Below are positions 10,209 to 22,500 of a DNA stretch of 64,000 nt, piece by piece (position 1 is the first letter of the stretch; every line of letters starts with the position of its first letter). The position numbers and the translations under genes were made by a program. The stretch spans positions 3,202,722 to 3,266,721 of the forward strand of contig JACTAT010000004.1 of assembly GCA_014526335.1 (NCBI GenBank). Reading direction: 5' to 3'. The DNA is from Chrysaora quinquecirrha. Its lineage: Eukaryota > Cnidaria > Scyphozoa > Semaeostomeae > Pelagiidae. The notes under the pieces are model-generated. The model had not been told where the DNA came from and did not search any database. It was given only the letters and a program-made list of their open reading frames with translations.

Positions 10209-13200
10209 TTAGGCCTTGAAAACGTGAACAACGCGAGATACCAATCGTCTGCAAATAGGACATTCAGCCAATTGGCGTCCACATTTTGTACACGTGATAA
10301 GATGTCCACATTCAAGTAAAACGCAGTCGATAACTGAGTCCATGCAAATTTTACACAGGTTTTCGTCATAAACACTTTCACCGTCATCTGAGCTTTTAGC
10401 AGCTCCTGAAAACACAAAATTTACGCCAGCAATTAGAACCCCCGAAATTTATATCAAATGCAATTGAAATCGTAATGAAAATGTGATTATTACGGGGGAA
10501 CGAAAGGCCTTGCGATGAACGGCGGAATCATTTTCGGGCATACTTAAAAGCTTTTTTCGTCTGACACTCCTCAGAGTATGAACGTCAGAAACAGACCGAA
10601 ACAATAGACTAAGGCGGAAGTTTTGTACAACTCAAAGACTAAAAAACTATAACTTAGCCAGAAAGAGCAGTGTTCCCCTAGATTCTTGTACAAAGCATTG
10701 AAAATGAACTAAAACTCGAGGGGGGTGGAGGATAGCTAGATCCTGGGACAGCAGAAGTGGAAAGATATTATGACCCCTTAATATACGGATAAGAGCGATA
10801 TGAAATTGCAAGGAAGATGCCAGTCCAGAGAATGAGAAATAAGAATGGTAGCGAAATGAATGCATGAGATGAATGGCCAAATGAAGAATACGAAATGAAA
10901 TTAAGATACTAATGAATACGGTATGAAGTGAAGACATTAACACGGTGTGAAATAACGACACTATAATGAGTGCAGGACAAAATCAAATGCTAATGAATAT
11001 GACACGAAATGAAGATGTTAATGACTATATTTTAAAGGTAAATGCTAATGTACATGTGATGAAATGGAAAGTCACTGAATACGGTATGAAATGGAAATTA
11101 AATTATGAAAAGGTAAGATGCTAATGAATATGAAAAGAATACGCTGATGAATATGATACTTAATGAAGATGCTAATGAATACGGTATGAAATAAAGACGG
11201 TAATGAATACGGCATGAATTTTAAATCCTACGGTATGAAATAGAGATGCTAATGAATACGATATGAAATGAAAAAGCTAATGAATACGGTATAAAATAAA
11301 GACGCTAATTAATACTATATGAAAAGAATAGGACGCTAAAAGAAGATGCTAATGAATGCAGAATGATAAAGATGATACTGAATATGATTTGAAGTGAAGA
11401 TATTGCTAATATAGAATTCATTTCCACATGACGTCAGACAGCATTAAAATTTTCGAAATCACATGATATCGAGTTTTCGATATGAAAATCTTATAAAGCA
11501 GCCAAAACTTAGTCTAGGTACAAAGTTTCACTGTCCTAGCGCTTGTGTTCTTAATTTTATGAGCATTCAAAGTTCCCGATTTCATAAAGGCTTTGACCGC
11601 AAAAAATGAACTTGGTGAAACTTTTTATCCCACACGGTCAAAGCCCTTATAAAATCGTAAACTTTGGACGCTCGTAGAATCGATAATACACGCGCTGAGA
11701 TAGTAAAACTTTGCACCTAGACTAATTTTTGGGTGCTTTATACGATTTTCGCATCGATAATTTCGAAAATCTAAATTGAATGATCTATAAGAATCTTCAC
11801 CCAAACAAACTATGATTTACATGGAGGGGTCAGCCTAGTTAGCCGGGCTAGCTCAGTTACACATTTTTTATCTTTACCGAAATGATCTACTAAAAGAACT
11901 AAGAATCAATACTCTTAGGTGCCTAATTGCTGAAGGGGAGGTTGAATAGGTGGGGGTTGGAACTCCAGCCAGGATCTAACTGACGCGGGTCAGAATACAT
12001 GGGAGGGGGTCACAATTCATTTAACTAACTTTGTCAGAAAAACTGCAGAAGTGCAGTGCAACCTGTTTATAGTACTTGTAGGCAAAGGCAATCCATTGTG
12101 TTAACCAACAAATAGATTGTACAAGTGAAATTTCATACACGGAAGGTCTATGTCCACAATAATTGAATATTCTTTGAGTGATACAAAACTTCAAAATTGA
12201 GATAAACAGGGGATAACATTTTTAGGCATACAAAGCCAGAAAATGTTTCCGCTGTTTATGGCAATAAAGAAGTTCTAAGTGAAATACACGCTCTTTTTTA
12301 TAAGGAACCTACCTCAAGGCCTAGTTCTTAAAGTTCCTTATTTTTGGACCTCTTTTGAGGCAATTGTAGTTCAAAAAGTTCCTTAATTCTTACTGCACAT
12401 ACAGTGGTCATAATAATAATAGAAAGACACTTGCATGTAAGTAAAGCTCAAGACTACTCAAGGAAATTTTTGATACATGAGTAACATACAATTTATGTGA
12501 TTTTCGACCTCAAAATAAATGGAACCGGCTTTCTAATTCTTGATAAATTGCAGTGATAAAAGCATTCAACATTGAAAAGTTCGGTCATGATTTTCTCTTC
12601 AGTAGTATAAGTTCTTTAAATTTTAGGGCCTTCTACATGTAGGTTCCTTATAAAGTGGTTCCTTATAAAAAAAAAGTGTGTAAGTTAAAATCATTGACAC
12701 CAAAATTGATGTAAATCTTAACAACTGGGCATCCTATTAAGAGCAGGATGTTGGAAATTTAGAAAAAAATTAATTAGCAGGAGCGGGTGGCAATTGGGCA
12801 CCTAAGAGCAATTTCAGGAACAAGACAGTTTGCACAAATAAACAACAGAATAGCAATATATTTGCCATCATTCTTGCCGCTCTTACCATTGGGTAATAAT
12901 GCTCAATAGCTGATACAAAGGACCTTGGGTGTGCTGATCAACAACACAAGGGGGATGAAAATATAATCACCCGATGGTGAGTTAATTTAAAAGAAAATCA
13001 AAAATTATTTTTTTACCAAATTTTGTTGAAATTCTTCCTCAATACGGTCAGCATTGTTGAAATGTTGTTGAAATTCTTCCTCAATACGGTCAGCATTGTT
13101 CAAATTTTGTTGAAATTCTTCCTCGATACCATCAGCATTGTTCAAATTTTGTTGGTTTCTTGTCATCTCCTCTTCTTCTCTTTGTTGAGCTGCCAACCTT

Positions 13201-15774
13201 AAATTTTCAACATGCTCACGTCTCCTCTCCTCCATTCTGATATCTGTGAGAGATTTTTGGCCATTTTGCTCAGCAAAATTCATTATCAGGTCAACAAGAT
13301 GATATCGCTCCTTGCAATTTTCTGTTGAAATGTTTTTTGATAGCAGGAAGATCCTGAGGTCTTTTGTATTTAGCAGAAGAAGGTCCTCTCTTTTGAAAAC
13401 AGCAACACTGAAGACATTACATTTCAGGCAGCTTCTTGGGTATTTGATTTCCTTGGAAATCATCTGGGAGGACTTGGCAAAGCATTTTGCACAGTAAAAA
13501 CCCAGACAACTTTCACATTTTATCTCAAAGAAAAATGAAAGAAAATTATAATTTTAGTGAAGGTTTCTTTACAAGCATCATGGCCAGGTTCTAGAGGGTT
13601 GAAGGTTGCTTTGGGGTTATGGATTCTACTTATCTATCCTATTGTCACCCTAGGTATTGTTCAATTGAAAAACTCGGGTGTCCAGTCAGTTTGCCCAACC
13701 TCTGTTTCCCCCATCTTCCTTTTTGCCCAAGCTGGTCTTTTTGCCCAACATTCTTGGTCGTTTCGCCCAACTAAATTACTTGCTATTTATCACTTTCTTT
13801 ATCAGTAAAACAGTCACCAAGTTGATGATTGGGGGTTTGGGGGCAGAGCCCCCAATGTCATCAATCAAATAATGGGCAAACTACAAGAAAGAAGTCTTCC
13901 ATTTCATTTCATGTTGGGGAAACGACCATGATGGGTTTGGGCGAAAAGGAAGTTGGGCGAATCGGTGGTTGGGCGAAACGTCTTGAGAGGGTCCAAATGT
14001 CCCACTCTCTCTGTCAGTCAGAGATTTATCGGAGAACCGAGATATGAAAAATATCGGTTTATCGATATGGACGCTGCGGGGCGCTGCGGTGAGGCTTTTG
14101 CTTAGAAAACCCATAGTGTCCCCTTTAAATTCTCTCAAAACTCTTCAAAATATACTGTGAAACCGATATAACCTTAGCTTATGTATTGTGAGATAATAAT
14201 ATGTTCGTATTTCGCGTTTTCCGCGTTAAAATCGGTCGGGTAAGTCCGGAGATCCGAGCTCAAAGTTCCCGAAGGAGAGCTCATCACAACAGACAGCGGA
14301 TCGAAGTACGTCTAAACAAATGCTTCAAAAAGTGTCTCAAACAATTTTCCCAGGTATGAAACTAATTTTCTTTGCTTCTTTATAGTTCAAGGATACATTT
14401 AATCTAGTTTTCCAAAAGATGTCGCGTTTTTTCGTTAGTGTCGCGTTTTAGTAAAGTTAGTGTTTTAGGCAGATATAGGAGAAATTTACTGCAATGTGGA
14501 GGCGCTTCTCTGTAAAGTACAGCAAAACCATAAATAGAAAGACAGAAAAAGCGTAACATGTAACAAGTAACCTCTTTAAAATGTGCTAAACATAAATTAA
14601 AATTACTATTTTGGCTTTTTACCATTATTTGATTGCAATCTTTTTTGTAGGTACTTATACACTTATTTAGCTTGTAGTTCCAAGGATGGCTTGCGAAACA
14701 TGAATCTCAATGTCACAGAATGCATTAAAGCTGCATCGAAACCACTCAAACTTTAAATACAGTATATGAAAAAAAAGTTTTGCTGGTGCATGAAGAAAAA
14801 AAGTAACTTTGTCTTGGAAAGTTACTTATTTTGGTAAAGAGAAATTCTAATTCATATATACTATGACATTGCAGACTTTCATTTTATTACATTGGTTTTG
14901 TGTGGTTGTATTTTTTCTAGAAGTTTGATACATCATTTTACATTTTACATTTGATATTTCAGTATAAGCGATATATCTTGTGTAAAGATGCAATTACTAA
15001 CAACTAAGACATCTGTAATGAAATGTACTCAGTTTTTTATTCTTGCAGATCAATAAGCTTTACTTTTCAATTCATTATTTGCAGCTCAATGCTATTCAAA
15101 AGCATTTCTTTTGAAACAGTTGATCTCTGCAATTTGATGCTCATCTGTATATCCATATCCAAGTCACTTCTTCATATCGCAGCTCTACTGTATTTTTGCA
15201 GCATCTTTTCAAGCAGTTATATGATGGTAAAGGTGAATGGACCGTAAGGGTTGTTGTTCCTTCAGACTGAAGTGCTTAGTCATAAATGTCATATAGTCAT
15301 AAATATTAAACAATTCCCCAGTTACACACATTTTGGTCTATGGAGATGGTAAGCAATGACAGAAACGATATTTTGTTCGAAATAGCGAAGAGTTTGAGGC
15401 AAAGTTCGACATAGTTGGGTAGTAGTCATCATTGCAAATGCCTGTGGACAGCTTAAATCTGCAAATTCTTAAAACGTTTAAGTCCTTTTCATTGTTTTAC
15501 ATGACGTTTAACCAGTTTTATTTACAATATTGGATTTTCGATATTTTTATCACGGAAAGACGGTAACCTCGTTATCGCTTTATCGATAACTCGCGTCTCG
15601 GTCTTCCGATAAATCTCCGACTGTCTGTGGTGGAGTGGAGTGTTTGCAAAAAATTGTTGTGTTATTCATTCACGGGCCTGATGATCCTAGACATGATATA
15701 TCTTAAATAAAATATCTCACCCTTCTCTTGAAAATACCAAGACTCGTGGAACAATCATTACACGGTGTAGGCAT
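10209..15774 (-). CDS. rnf34: RNF34/RFFL-like RING E3 ubiquitin ligase (FYVE-like, SAP, RING)
   Basis: Exon 1, 15721-15774, MPTPCNDCSTSLGIFKRR. Exon 2, 13017-13523, starts IKCESCLGFYCAKC and completes an atypical FYVE-like zinc finger with CxxC pairs. It continues into a SAP-like helix pair (LNTKDLRIFLLSKNI, CKERYHLVDLI) and then a charged coiled region ending in three and a half copies of a 14-residue unit, QQNLNNADRIEEEF. Last exon, 10209-10405, carries a complete C3HC4 RING (CKICMDSVIDCVLLECGH, CTKCG, CPICRR) and ends in VVHVFKA, close to vertebrate RNF34/RFFL. In that family the protein is membrane-associated through the FYVE-like finger and ubiquitinates targets such as caspases and p53-pathway proteins. 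Exon 2 ends in phase 0 but the RING exon needs one base before it, so a middle exon (second SAP region in vertebrates) is expected in 10406-13016 and was not found. An in-frame stop upstream supports the start. Confidence 0.85.
10550..10620 (-). repeat. SINE/MITE 3'-tail fragment
   Basis: Read on the minus strand it carries CGGTCTGTTTCTGACGTT, then GAGGAGTGTCAGACG and AAAAAAGCTTTTAAGTATG. The same string recurs at 52380-52440 (inverse), 52860-52925 and, diverged, at 54330-54400 behind a tRNA-like head. Confidence 0.6.
10770..11405. repeat. Degenerate minisatellite
   Basis: Irregular tandem array with a unit of about 24-30 bp of the type GATGCTAATGAATACGGTATG followed by AAATGAA. Purity is low and unit length varies. 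It lies in an intron of the RNF34-like gene. Confidence 0.8.
11410..11795. mobile_element. Palindromic MITE (GACGTCAGACAGCATTAAAA family), copy 1
   Basis: The left arm, with TTTCGATATGAAAATCTTATAAAGC, is mirrored at the right by GCTTTATACGATTTTCGCATCG. Middle segments AGCATTCAAAGTTCCCGATTTC and its inverse-like CTCGTAGAATCG also pair. The second copy, in the opposite orientation, is at 17935-18262. Non-coding. Confidence 0.7.
12285..12682. mobile_element. AAGGAAC-type MITE, copy 2 (inverted)
   Basis: The ends TACACGCTCTTTTTTATAAG and CTTATAAAAAAAAAGTGTGTA match copy 1 at 4906-5319 in the reverse orientation. The interior shares the conserved core and the repeated GTTCCTTA motif. Confidence 0.85.
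13685..13990. mobile_element. GCCCAAC inverted-repeat MITE, copy 2
   Basis: Mirrored TTTGCCCAACCTCTGTTTCC at the left and GGAAGTTGGGCGAATCGG at the right, as in the copy at 2405-2665. A roughly 90-bp insert at 13780-13870 carries the small hairpin TTGGGGGCAGAGCCCCCAA. Confidence 0.65.
13991..15720. other. Intron 1 of the RNF34-like gene, remainder
   Basis: A/T-rich sequence with no recognisable exon or transposon. Sequences around 14000-14060 and 15560-15620 are mutual inverse relatives (TCAGAGATTTATCGGAGAACCGAGA and CTCGGTCTTCCGATAAATCTC cores). This suggests a 1.6-kb inverted-repeat element with ends in this intron, but I could not define its borders. Confidence 0.4.
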
Positions 15775-16577
15775 ATCACTAGTAGTTGTCTTGCTCGTCG
15801 CACGAAAACGAAACCTTCGTCAGGCAATTTGTTTGTTTGGGCCTAATTCTTGTGTGGCGCTATCGCTATCTAAGTTTCTTCCCCAAACCAGCAGTTCGTT
15901 CCGACCTTCTTTTACAATTCGCAATACCTTGTTTGCTTAGCTATAGTTGGCCAGCAAAACCTTGACAATTAACAGCAACATAAACTTTGTCTAAACATAA
16001 AATAAGAAGCATAAAAGTTGCAGTCACAACTCAATTCGCTGACGAGTTCTCCAAACTGGCAAAGTGGTGTGTTGTGTGGTGTAATGCAATTCGGGGAAAA
16101 TATTTTTACCCCCGGAAGTTACTAAGAATGCTATTGAAAAATTAATGCGGGGGAGCTAACAAGTCTAGAAAAAATCATAACTCGTCTGGAAAGAGAGGTG
16201 TTTCCCCCGTGAAATTTACATTAAGGTATTCAAAATGAAGAACAACTTGTGGTAAATCACGGGGGATAGGCTAAATTACAGCAGTTGGAGCGGAAAAAGT
16301 CACATTTTCTGTTTAGCAGATTCAATGCATTCTTGCCTGCAAATTATGTACAAGTTTTATTCATCTTGATAACCAAGAAAGTTATTCTATTTTTCCTCCC
16401 CCTCCCACCCACCTGGCAACAAAAAGTCGAACGTACGTAATGTTTATTTTTGACCATATATACCTCCCACTTTTAGAGTGTTCAGATTGCGCATGCTATT
16501 TATCCCTTCCACCTTTTTTGCCCATTAAGTAACACTTCCTGTTCTGGGACTCCTGCGACAAGGCGCGACAAAGAAAG
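15775..16577. promoter_or_regulatory. Divergent promoter region between the RNF34-like and GLTP-like genes
   Basis: About 800 bp lie between the two divergent start codons. I see no TATA box at a meaningful spacing. Near 16140-16215 there are GGGGGAGCT / CCCCCGTG runs. Untranslated exons probably occupy part of it. Confidence 0.4.
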
Positions 16578-19500
16578 ATGACGTTCTTTTCAGAAGCCAA
16601 ACAAGCATTTGTTGAAGTTCCATCTGATGGGAGGATTGTAACAAGCACCTTTATAGATGCTGTTTCATCCATTGTACCATTTTTTGGTAAGAAACAACAC
16701 TGTCGGATGCAGCCTATTGTTTGAAAACAATAGGCTAGATCATATTGTTTAGGCCTATCATTATCATTTAGCAATTAAATTAGCATATTATTGTATTGCA
16801 GGGAGGGACTACTAGACTAGTTCCATTTTCATAATACTGGAAAACTTAGGCGAGAAAACCACTTGTGTGCAAACCCAATGAGGATGATCACAGGGTTGGC
16901 AACCCTAGGAGGGTGTTGGGTGCTGCTGACTTGGACCAACCCAATTGGATAAAAATCTGGAATTTTTGGGCACTTTTGCTTTAAAATCAATCAGGCATGC
17001 CACAATGGGGGGGGCACATGTGGGGGCTTCCCCCTCAATTTTAAACAGCATCAGAGGACAATAGGGAGAACAACCAACCTTTGAAAAACAATAGCCTCTC
17101 CGTTCCTTATCATGACCTGGTGTACTTATCAAGTTTACATACATACATATTTTTTATAAGAAACCGGTTTATAAGAAACCTAGAACTTGACACCCCAAAA
17201 GTTCAGAAACTTTTAGAACTAGGAGGAAGGAGTTAAGAAACTTAAGAAATTTTTGTGCCAGTTTTCCAACATACTGATTTCACATTGTGGACGTAGTAAT
17301 CAATTCTCAAGCATCTCCGTGCAATTTCTCGCACCCAGCATGGCCTAGAATATTAGTAATTTTCTTGCTATATTAACGTTTTTTTGTCGTTTTTACTGCA
17401 ATTTTTTCCATTAAATTAAGAGTCAAGAAACTTTTAGAACTAAAATTGGGCAAAAAATTAAGAAACTTTTAGAACTAGGCCCCGAGCCAGGTTTCTTATT
17501 TTAAAAAAATGTGTATGCGTACATATGACAACACTTAAATGACTGTAGAGTGAATGAAACCTCAATATTAGACACACTAGTGAATGACACGCCAGCTTGC
17601 AGGAGAAAAAGAGTGTTGCAAAGTACTAGGAAACAATACTATCTATGAAACTATGTAATGGGATCATATATATTATATGGGATATCTTTGAACGCTTAGA
17701 GCCTCAGCACCCCTCCTTCCTGGAAGTCACTTAAGTCACAATATGGTGTTGTCCATGAATGAAGCTGTTCATTAACTTTTTGTCTTTTAGATTTTCTTGG
17801 AAGTGGCTTCAGTCAAGGCAAGAAGCGAATTGGTGGCAAGTTGACAGTATGTTTCAAATAGACATGATTTGTAAAAGTAAAAACCTGAGACAAGCTGAAA
17901 CTACCTGAAACAACCTGAAAATTTATCATTTTGGTAGAATTTAAATTTTTGGAAATCGCAATCTTTCGATGCAAAAATCATATATAAAGCACCCAAAAAT
18001 TTGTATAGGGGCATAGTTTTACTATCTCAGCGCGTGTATTATCGATTCTACGAGCGTCCAAAGTTTACGAGAACTGTATGTAATGAAATCAGGAGCTTTG
18101 AATGCTCATAAAATTAAGAACACAAGCACCAGGACAGTGACACTTTGTACCTAGACTAAGTTTTGGCTGCTTTATAAAATTTTCATATCAAAAACTCGAT
18201 ATCATGTGATTTGAAATATTTTAATGCTGTCTAACGTCATTCCGAAATGATCTATAGCTGTCAAATTTTAGCTTTTATAAATTTGATTCAAACAGAAATG
18301 TTTAAGAGGCATATCTCCTCCTAGAAGCTTTGCTACATGTATGTTACCAGGGGAATATAGTCTGATTGTGCAGCTATTAGAAAATATGCCAGCTATTGAA
18401 TTTATTGCAAACTACAGGGCCGTCGCTATGGGGGGGTGCGGGGTGTGCGGCACCCCCCTGGCCTCAAGCCTGTCGGCAACTTGTCTCTAATGCGGGCATT
18501 GTCCGCAACAAAGAAAATTTAGGGCCAAAATTTCTATGGTAAGCAATAACCTGCTAGGAACTCCCGCGTGTGCATCGCATCATATTATAACTGAACGATC
18601 ACAGAATCCTGTTGTATATTAGCTACCATGTAGCATTTGAAAGTGAGTTAAAGAAACAATTTTCTATGCAAAAAATGACGGATCGAGAAAGATAAATCGC
18701 TTAGAACTACGTTGTCTTCTTTGTAAACTTTTGCCTGAATTTGACGAAGTTTTTGGGTCTTCACAATTAGCACCACTTCAGCGCTTACTTCATTGCTTCA
18801 TGACTTATTATCAATGGCACGACAATCTACTGTACAATATGTATACCTTTATATCTTCATTCGTTAATGGTCTAATGGCAATAATGCTTATGGCGTCGCA
18901 ACATCACACAATCATTTTTTTTCAGTCATAGTCTTCTTTGGCGTCGATTTTTATTGGATTGGCAGTGGATAACGGTTCAGAAAATTGTAATTTAAAGGCT
19001 CCGAAATTGTAATAGAACGATTCTAGCTCAATAATTCTCAAAATTTTCCCGGGGAGCATGCCCCGAACCCCCTAGTCGGAAAAGCATTTGTGCACATTTA
19101 TATTTAAGTCGCCCCTTTTTCTTGTGCCCTCCATTTCTAAAAGAGTTTCAGTGCTCTGGAGAGCGGGCCCTTAAATTCATCGTAGCAGTCAGGCCACACC
19201 CAGGCCACACCCATTTTGTCGGCAAATTTACATTCGGCACCCCCCCTACTTGAGAGTTCTAGCGACGGCCCTGGGAATGTAGAAATGGGTTTGTTTTAAA
19301 AGAACTTTGAATAAGAAACCCTAATTTCTTTTTCTCCAATACATGGGTCCGGAATACAGGAACAAAATTTAATGGTATTTATTGGTGAGTTGTAAAAACC
19401 TGGGTGGCACATTACAAATTTTGAAATACTGTTCTTTGAAATACTTTAAGGTGCTTAAAGGACATTATAACAAAGACCCTGAAAAGTTTTCAACTCTGCA

Positions 19501-22500
19501 AGCAATGGTGGAAAATGAAAAAGAGCTTGGAACAACAAAGCAGAAAGACTCAGCTACAGATGCAATTTTGATGCTAAAAAGGTACCAAAATTACTTTGTT
19601 TTTGTGTCACCCTGTCATTACACTATAGTGACAATAAAGACAATGAATAATTTTGAATTGCTGATCTCGTTTTGGCTCATAAATTGATGTTTCCCTTGAA
19701 GAATCAAGGAATATAGGGCCTATTATATGGGGTCGAGAAGCTGCAAAACCACAAAAATATCAGCTCAAAGCTGCAATCTGTCATGAATTAAATTGCTAAG
19801 CTGCTGCCAATTGACATTATTCGGGGACATAAATCTAACCGCTCAAACAGCTTGTCAATTGCCATTTGTCTGGTTGCTTGTTTGCTTGATCGCTTTGTTA
19901 CTTTGCATCTTCGTTTTCTAGTGCCATAGAGCCCTCTTCACGCACATTCCTTGTGAAATTCTGAATTTATGTAGCCTTTTTCCGCCAAAAAGCTACAGCT
20001 GCATGCAAAATGCAACAAACTAATGTCAGAACACACCAAAAATCGCAAGCCACAACTTTACTGAAGCTACAAACCATAGAAAAGTCATTGCGAAATCTTT
20101 AGCTGCACTCAAAATGGTGATCAAACTGTGAAGTCGGAAAACCTATTAAAGACCCCCTGAATAGACAACTAACAGTAAAACCACTGGTCAGAAGCAATTA
20201 ACATCTCATCATTCGTATATTTTTAGTCCAAAAAGTTCATAGCGTTTGACCATATTGGTGAAGCACTTGATCAAAAGGTCTAGCTAGGGACGAACACGTG
20301 GTCATACCAATGATTTGGCTTTAGAGTTGATGCCTGCAAATACACGCTAGCGATCTATAATCGCTACTGTGGTGGATAATCACTACTGTGGTGGTACTAT
20401 TTGCATACTGTGGTGGTAGTTTCTGTGTACTGTGGTGGATATTCACTACTTGTGGTGGGTTACTATGCTTGCGGTGGTGGCAGTTTTGGCGTACTGTGGT
20501 GGATAATCACTACTTGTGGTGGTTTACTATGCTTGCGGTGGTGGCAGTTTTGGCGTACTGTGGTGGATTTTGTGGTTTTTTCTTGCTTGATCTATAGAGT
20601 TTTGCTATGATTTCGTATTCACCACATAAAGCATTATAAACCACCACAAGTAGTGATTATCCACCACAGTACGCAAAAACTACCACCACAGTACGCAAAT
20701 AGTACCACCACAGTAGTGATTATCCACCACAGTGCTCCAAAACTGCCACCACCGCAAGCATAGTAACCAACCACAAGTAGTGATTATCCACCACAGTACG
20801 CAGAAACTACCACCACAGTACGCAAATAGTACCACTACAGTTGTGATTATCCACCACAGTAGTGATTATAGATTCGCTAGCGTGAAATAACTGGTTAAGA
20901 TTAAGAAACTAAAAATGATTGAATTAAAAAAAAACGGGTGACCAATGGCCACACCGTCGACTTCGTTGAAGAGTTGATCATTGCAAATAACTGGTTATGA
21001 TTAAGAAACTACGATTGATAGAATTAAATGGTCAAGGGGCGTGAACCCATCGTCACGCCATTGATTTGATTGTAGAGTTGATCATTTCAAATAATTTGTT
21101 AAAATTTAGAAGCAAAGAATGTTTAAATTGATAGGTAACAGGCAAAGCCATGGTCATGACGTCAATTTGGTTGTAGATTTGTTCATAGAGAATAACTGGT
21201 TAAGATTTAGAAACTGAGAACGTTTTTATTAAAAGTTATGGGGCCAACCCATGGTCACACCATCGATTTGGTTGTAGAGTTGATCATTGCAAATAACTAG
21301 TTACGATTTAGAAACTAAGAACGATTAAATAAAAAGTTCAAGGACAGAACCCATCGTCACACCATCGATTTCGTCGCAGAGTTGATCATTACAAATGATT
21401 CGTTTAGAATTAGAAACTAAGAATGAAAAGTGCGAACCCATTATATGGACATTCCATTGTAGTATTATATGCACCTAAGAACCCTTTTAAGACAACCCTT
21501 TAAGTTGCAGAAAGTACTACTAGAAGGAAATACAGTAGATCACGATCGACCAGATCTTGAGTCTTGGTTCAAGTTTGATAAACTTGAAGTTAAACATAAA
21601 TAAGCGAAGTTAATTCTATTTTCTCATAAAGAAGTATATGTTGTGATAGTTGTGCTTAATGCTCAATGATAATAATTAATGTTGTAATTACGTTTGGAGA
21701 TTCCGAGGGCATCGGCAAAATAGAATCAACTTTATTTAGGCCTATATTAATGACAGAGCTGTAAGCCTCGCAGACCTTAAATTTATACTTTAAAACTTTC
21801 ATATCTCAGATCTCTTGAGTTCTTCGAAGCGATCTTCCAAGAACTTTTAACAGATGAAAAGGATTTTGGAAAATGTACCAGAAATGCCTATGAGAGAACT
21901 TTGAAGAAACATCATGGCTGGATGGTGCAGAAAGTTTTCTCAGTGAGTAATTTGCGTCATTGCAATTTGTTGATGTGATTCGAGCTTGTGCTTGACTTAA
22001 CTCGGCTTGACTAAGCTTGGATTGAGATTCTTGACTTGAATTGCCTGTACGTGACTAATCTTGACCAAATCTCTGACCTGACCTGACCTGATTTTATATA
22101 ATCTGACCCGTCCAAACCTGACCTGATGACCTCACCAGATACGACCTGACTTGATCTGAAGTGACGTGTCTTGAATTGAACTGACTCGGCCTAGTCTGAC
22201 TTTTCCTGACCTGACCTGAACTGAATTTACCTGAGCTGACCTTTCCTAGCCTGACCCGACCTGACCTGACCTTTCCTTTCCAGGCCTGACCTGACCTAGC
22301 CATACTTGACTTTAATTCACTGAACTTTTCTTTACTTCACCTGATATGATCTGACTTGACCTGACCTGACCATTTTGACTCGACCCGACCCGACCTGACC
22401 TGACCTTACTTTCCTGGCCCGACCTTTCTTTGCCTGACCCGAGCTAACCACGCTTGACTTTACTTGATTTAACTTTGCTTGACCTGGCCTGACCTGACTT

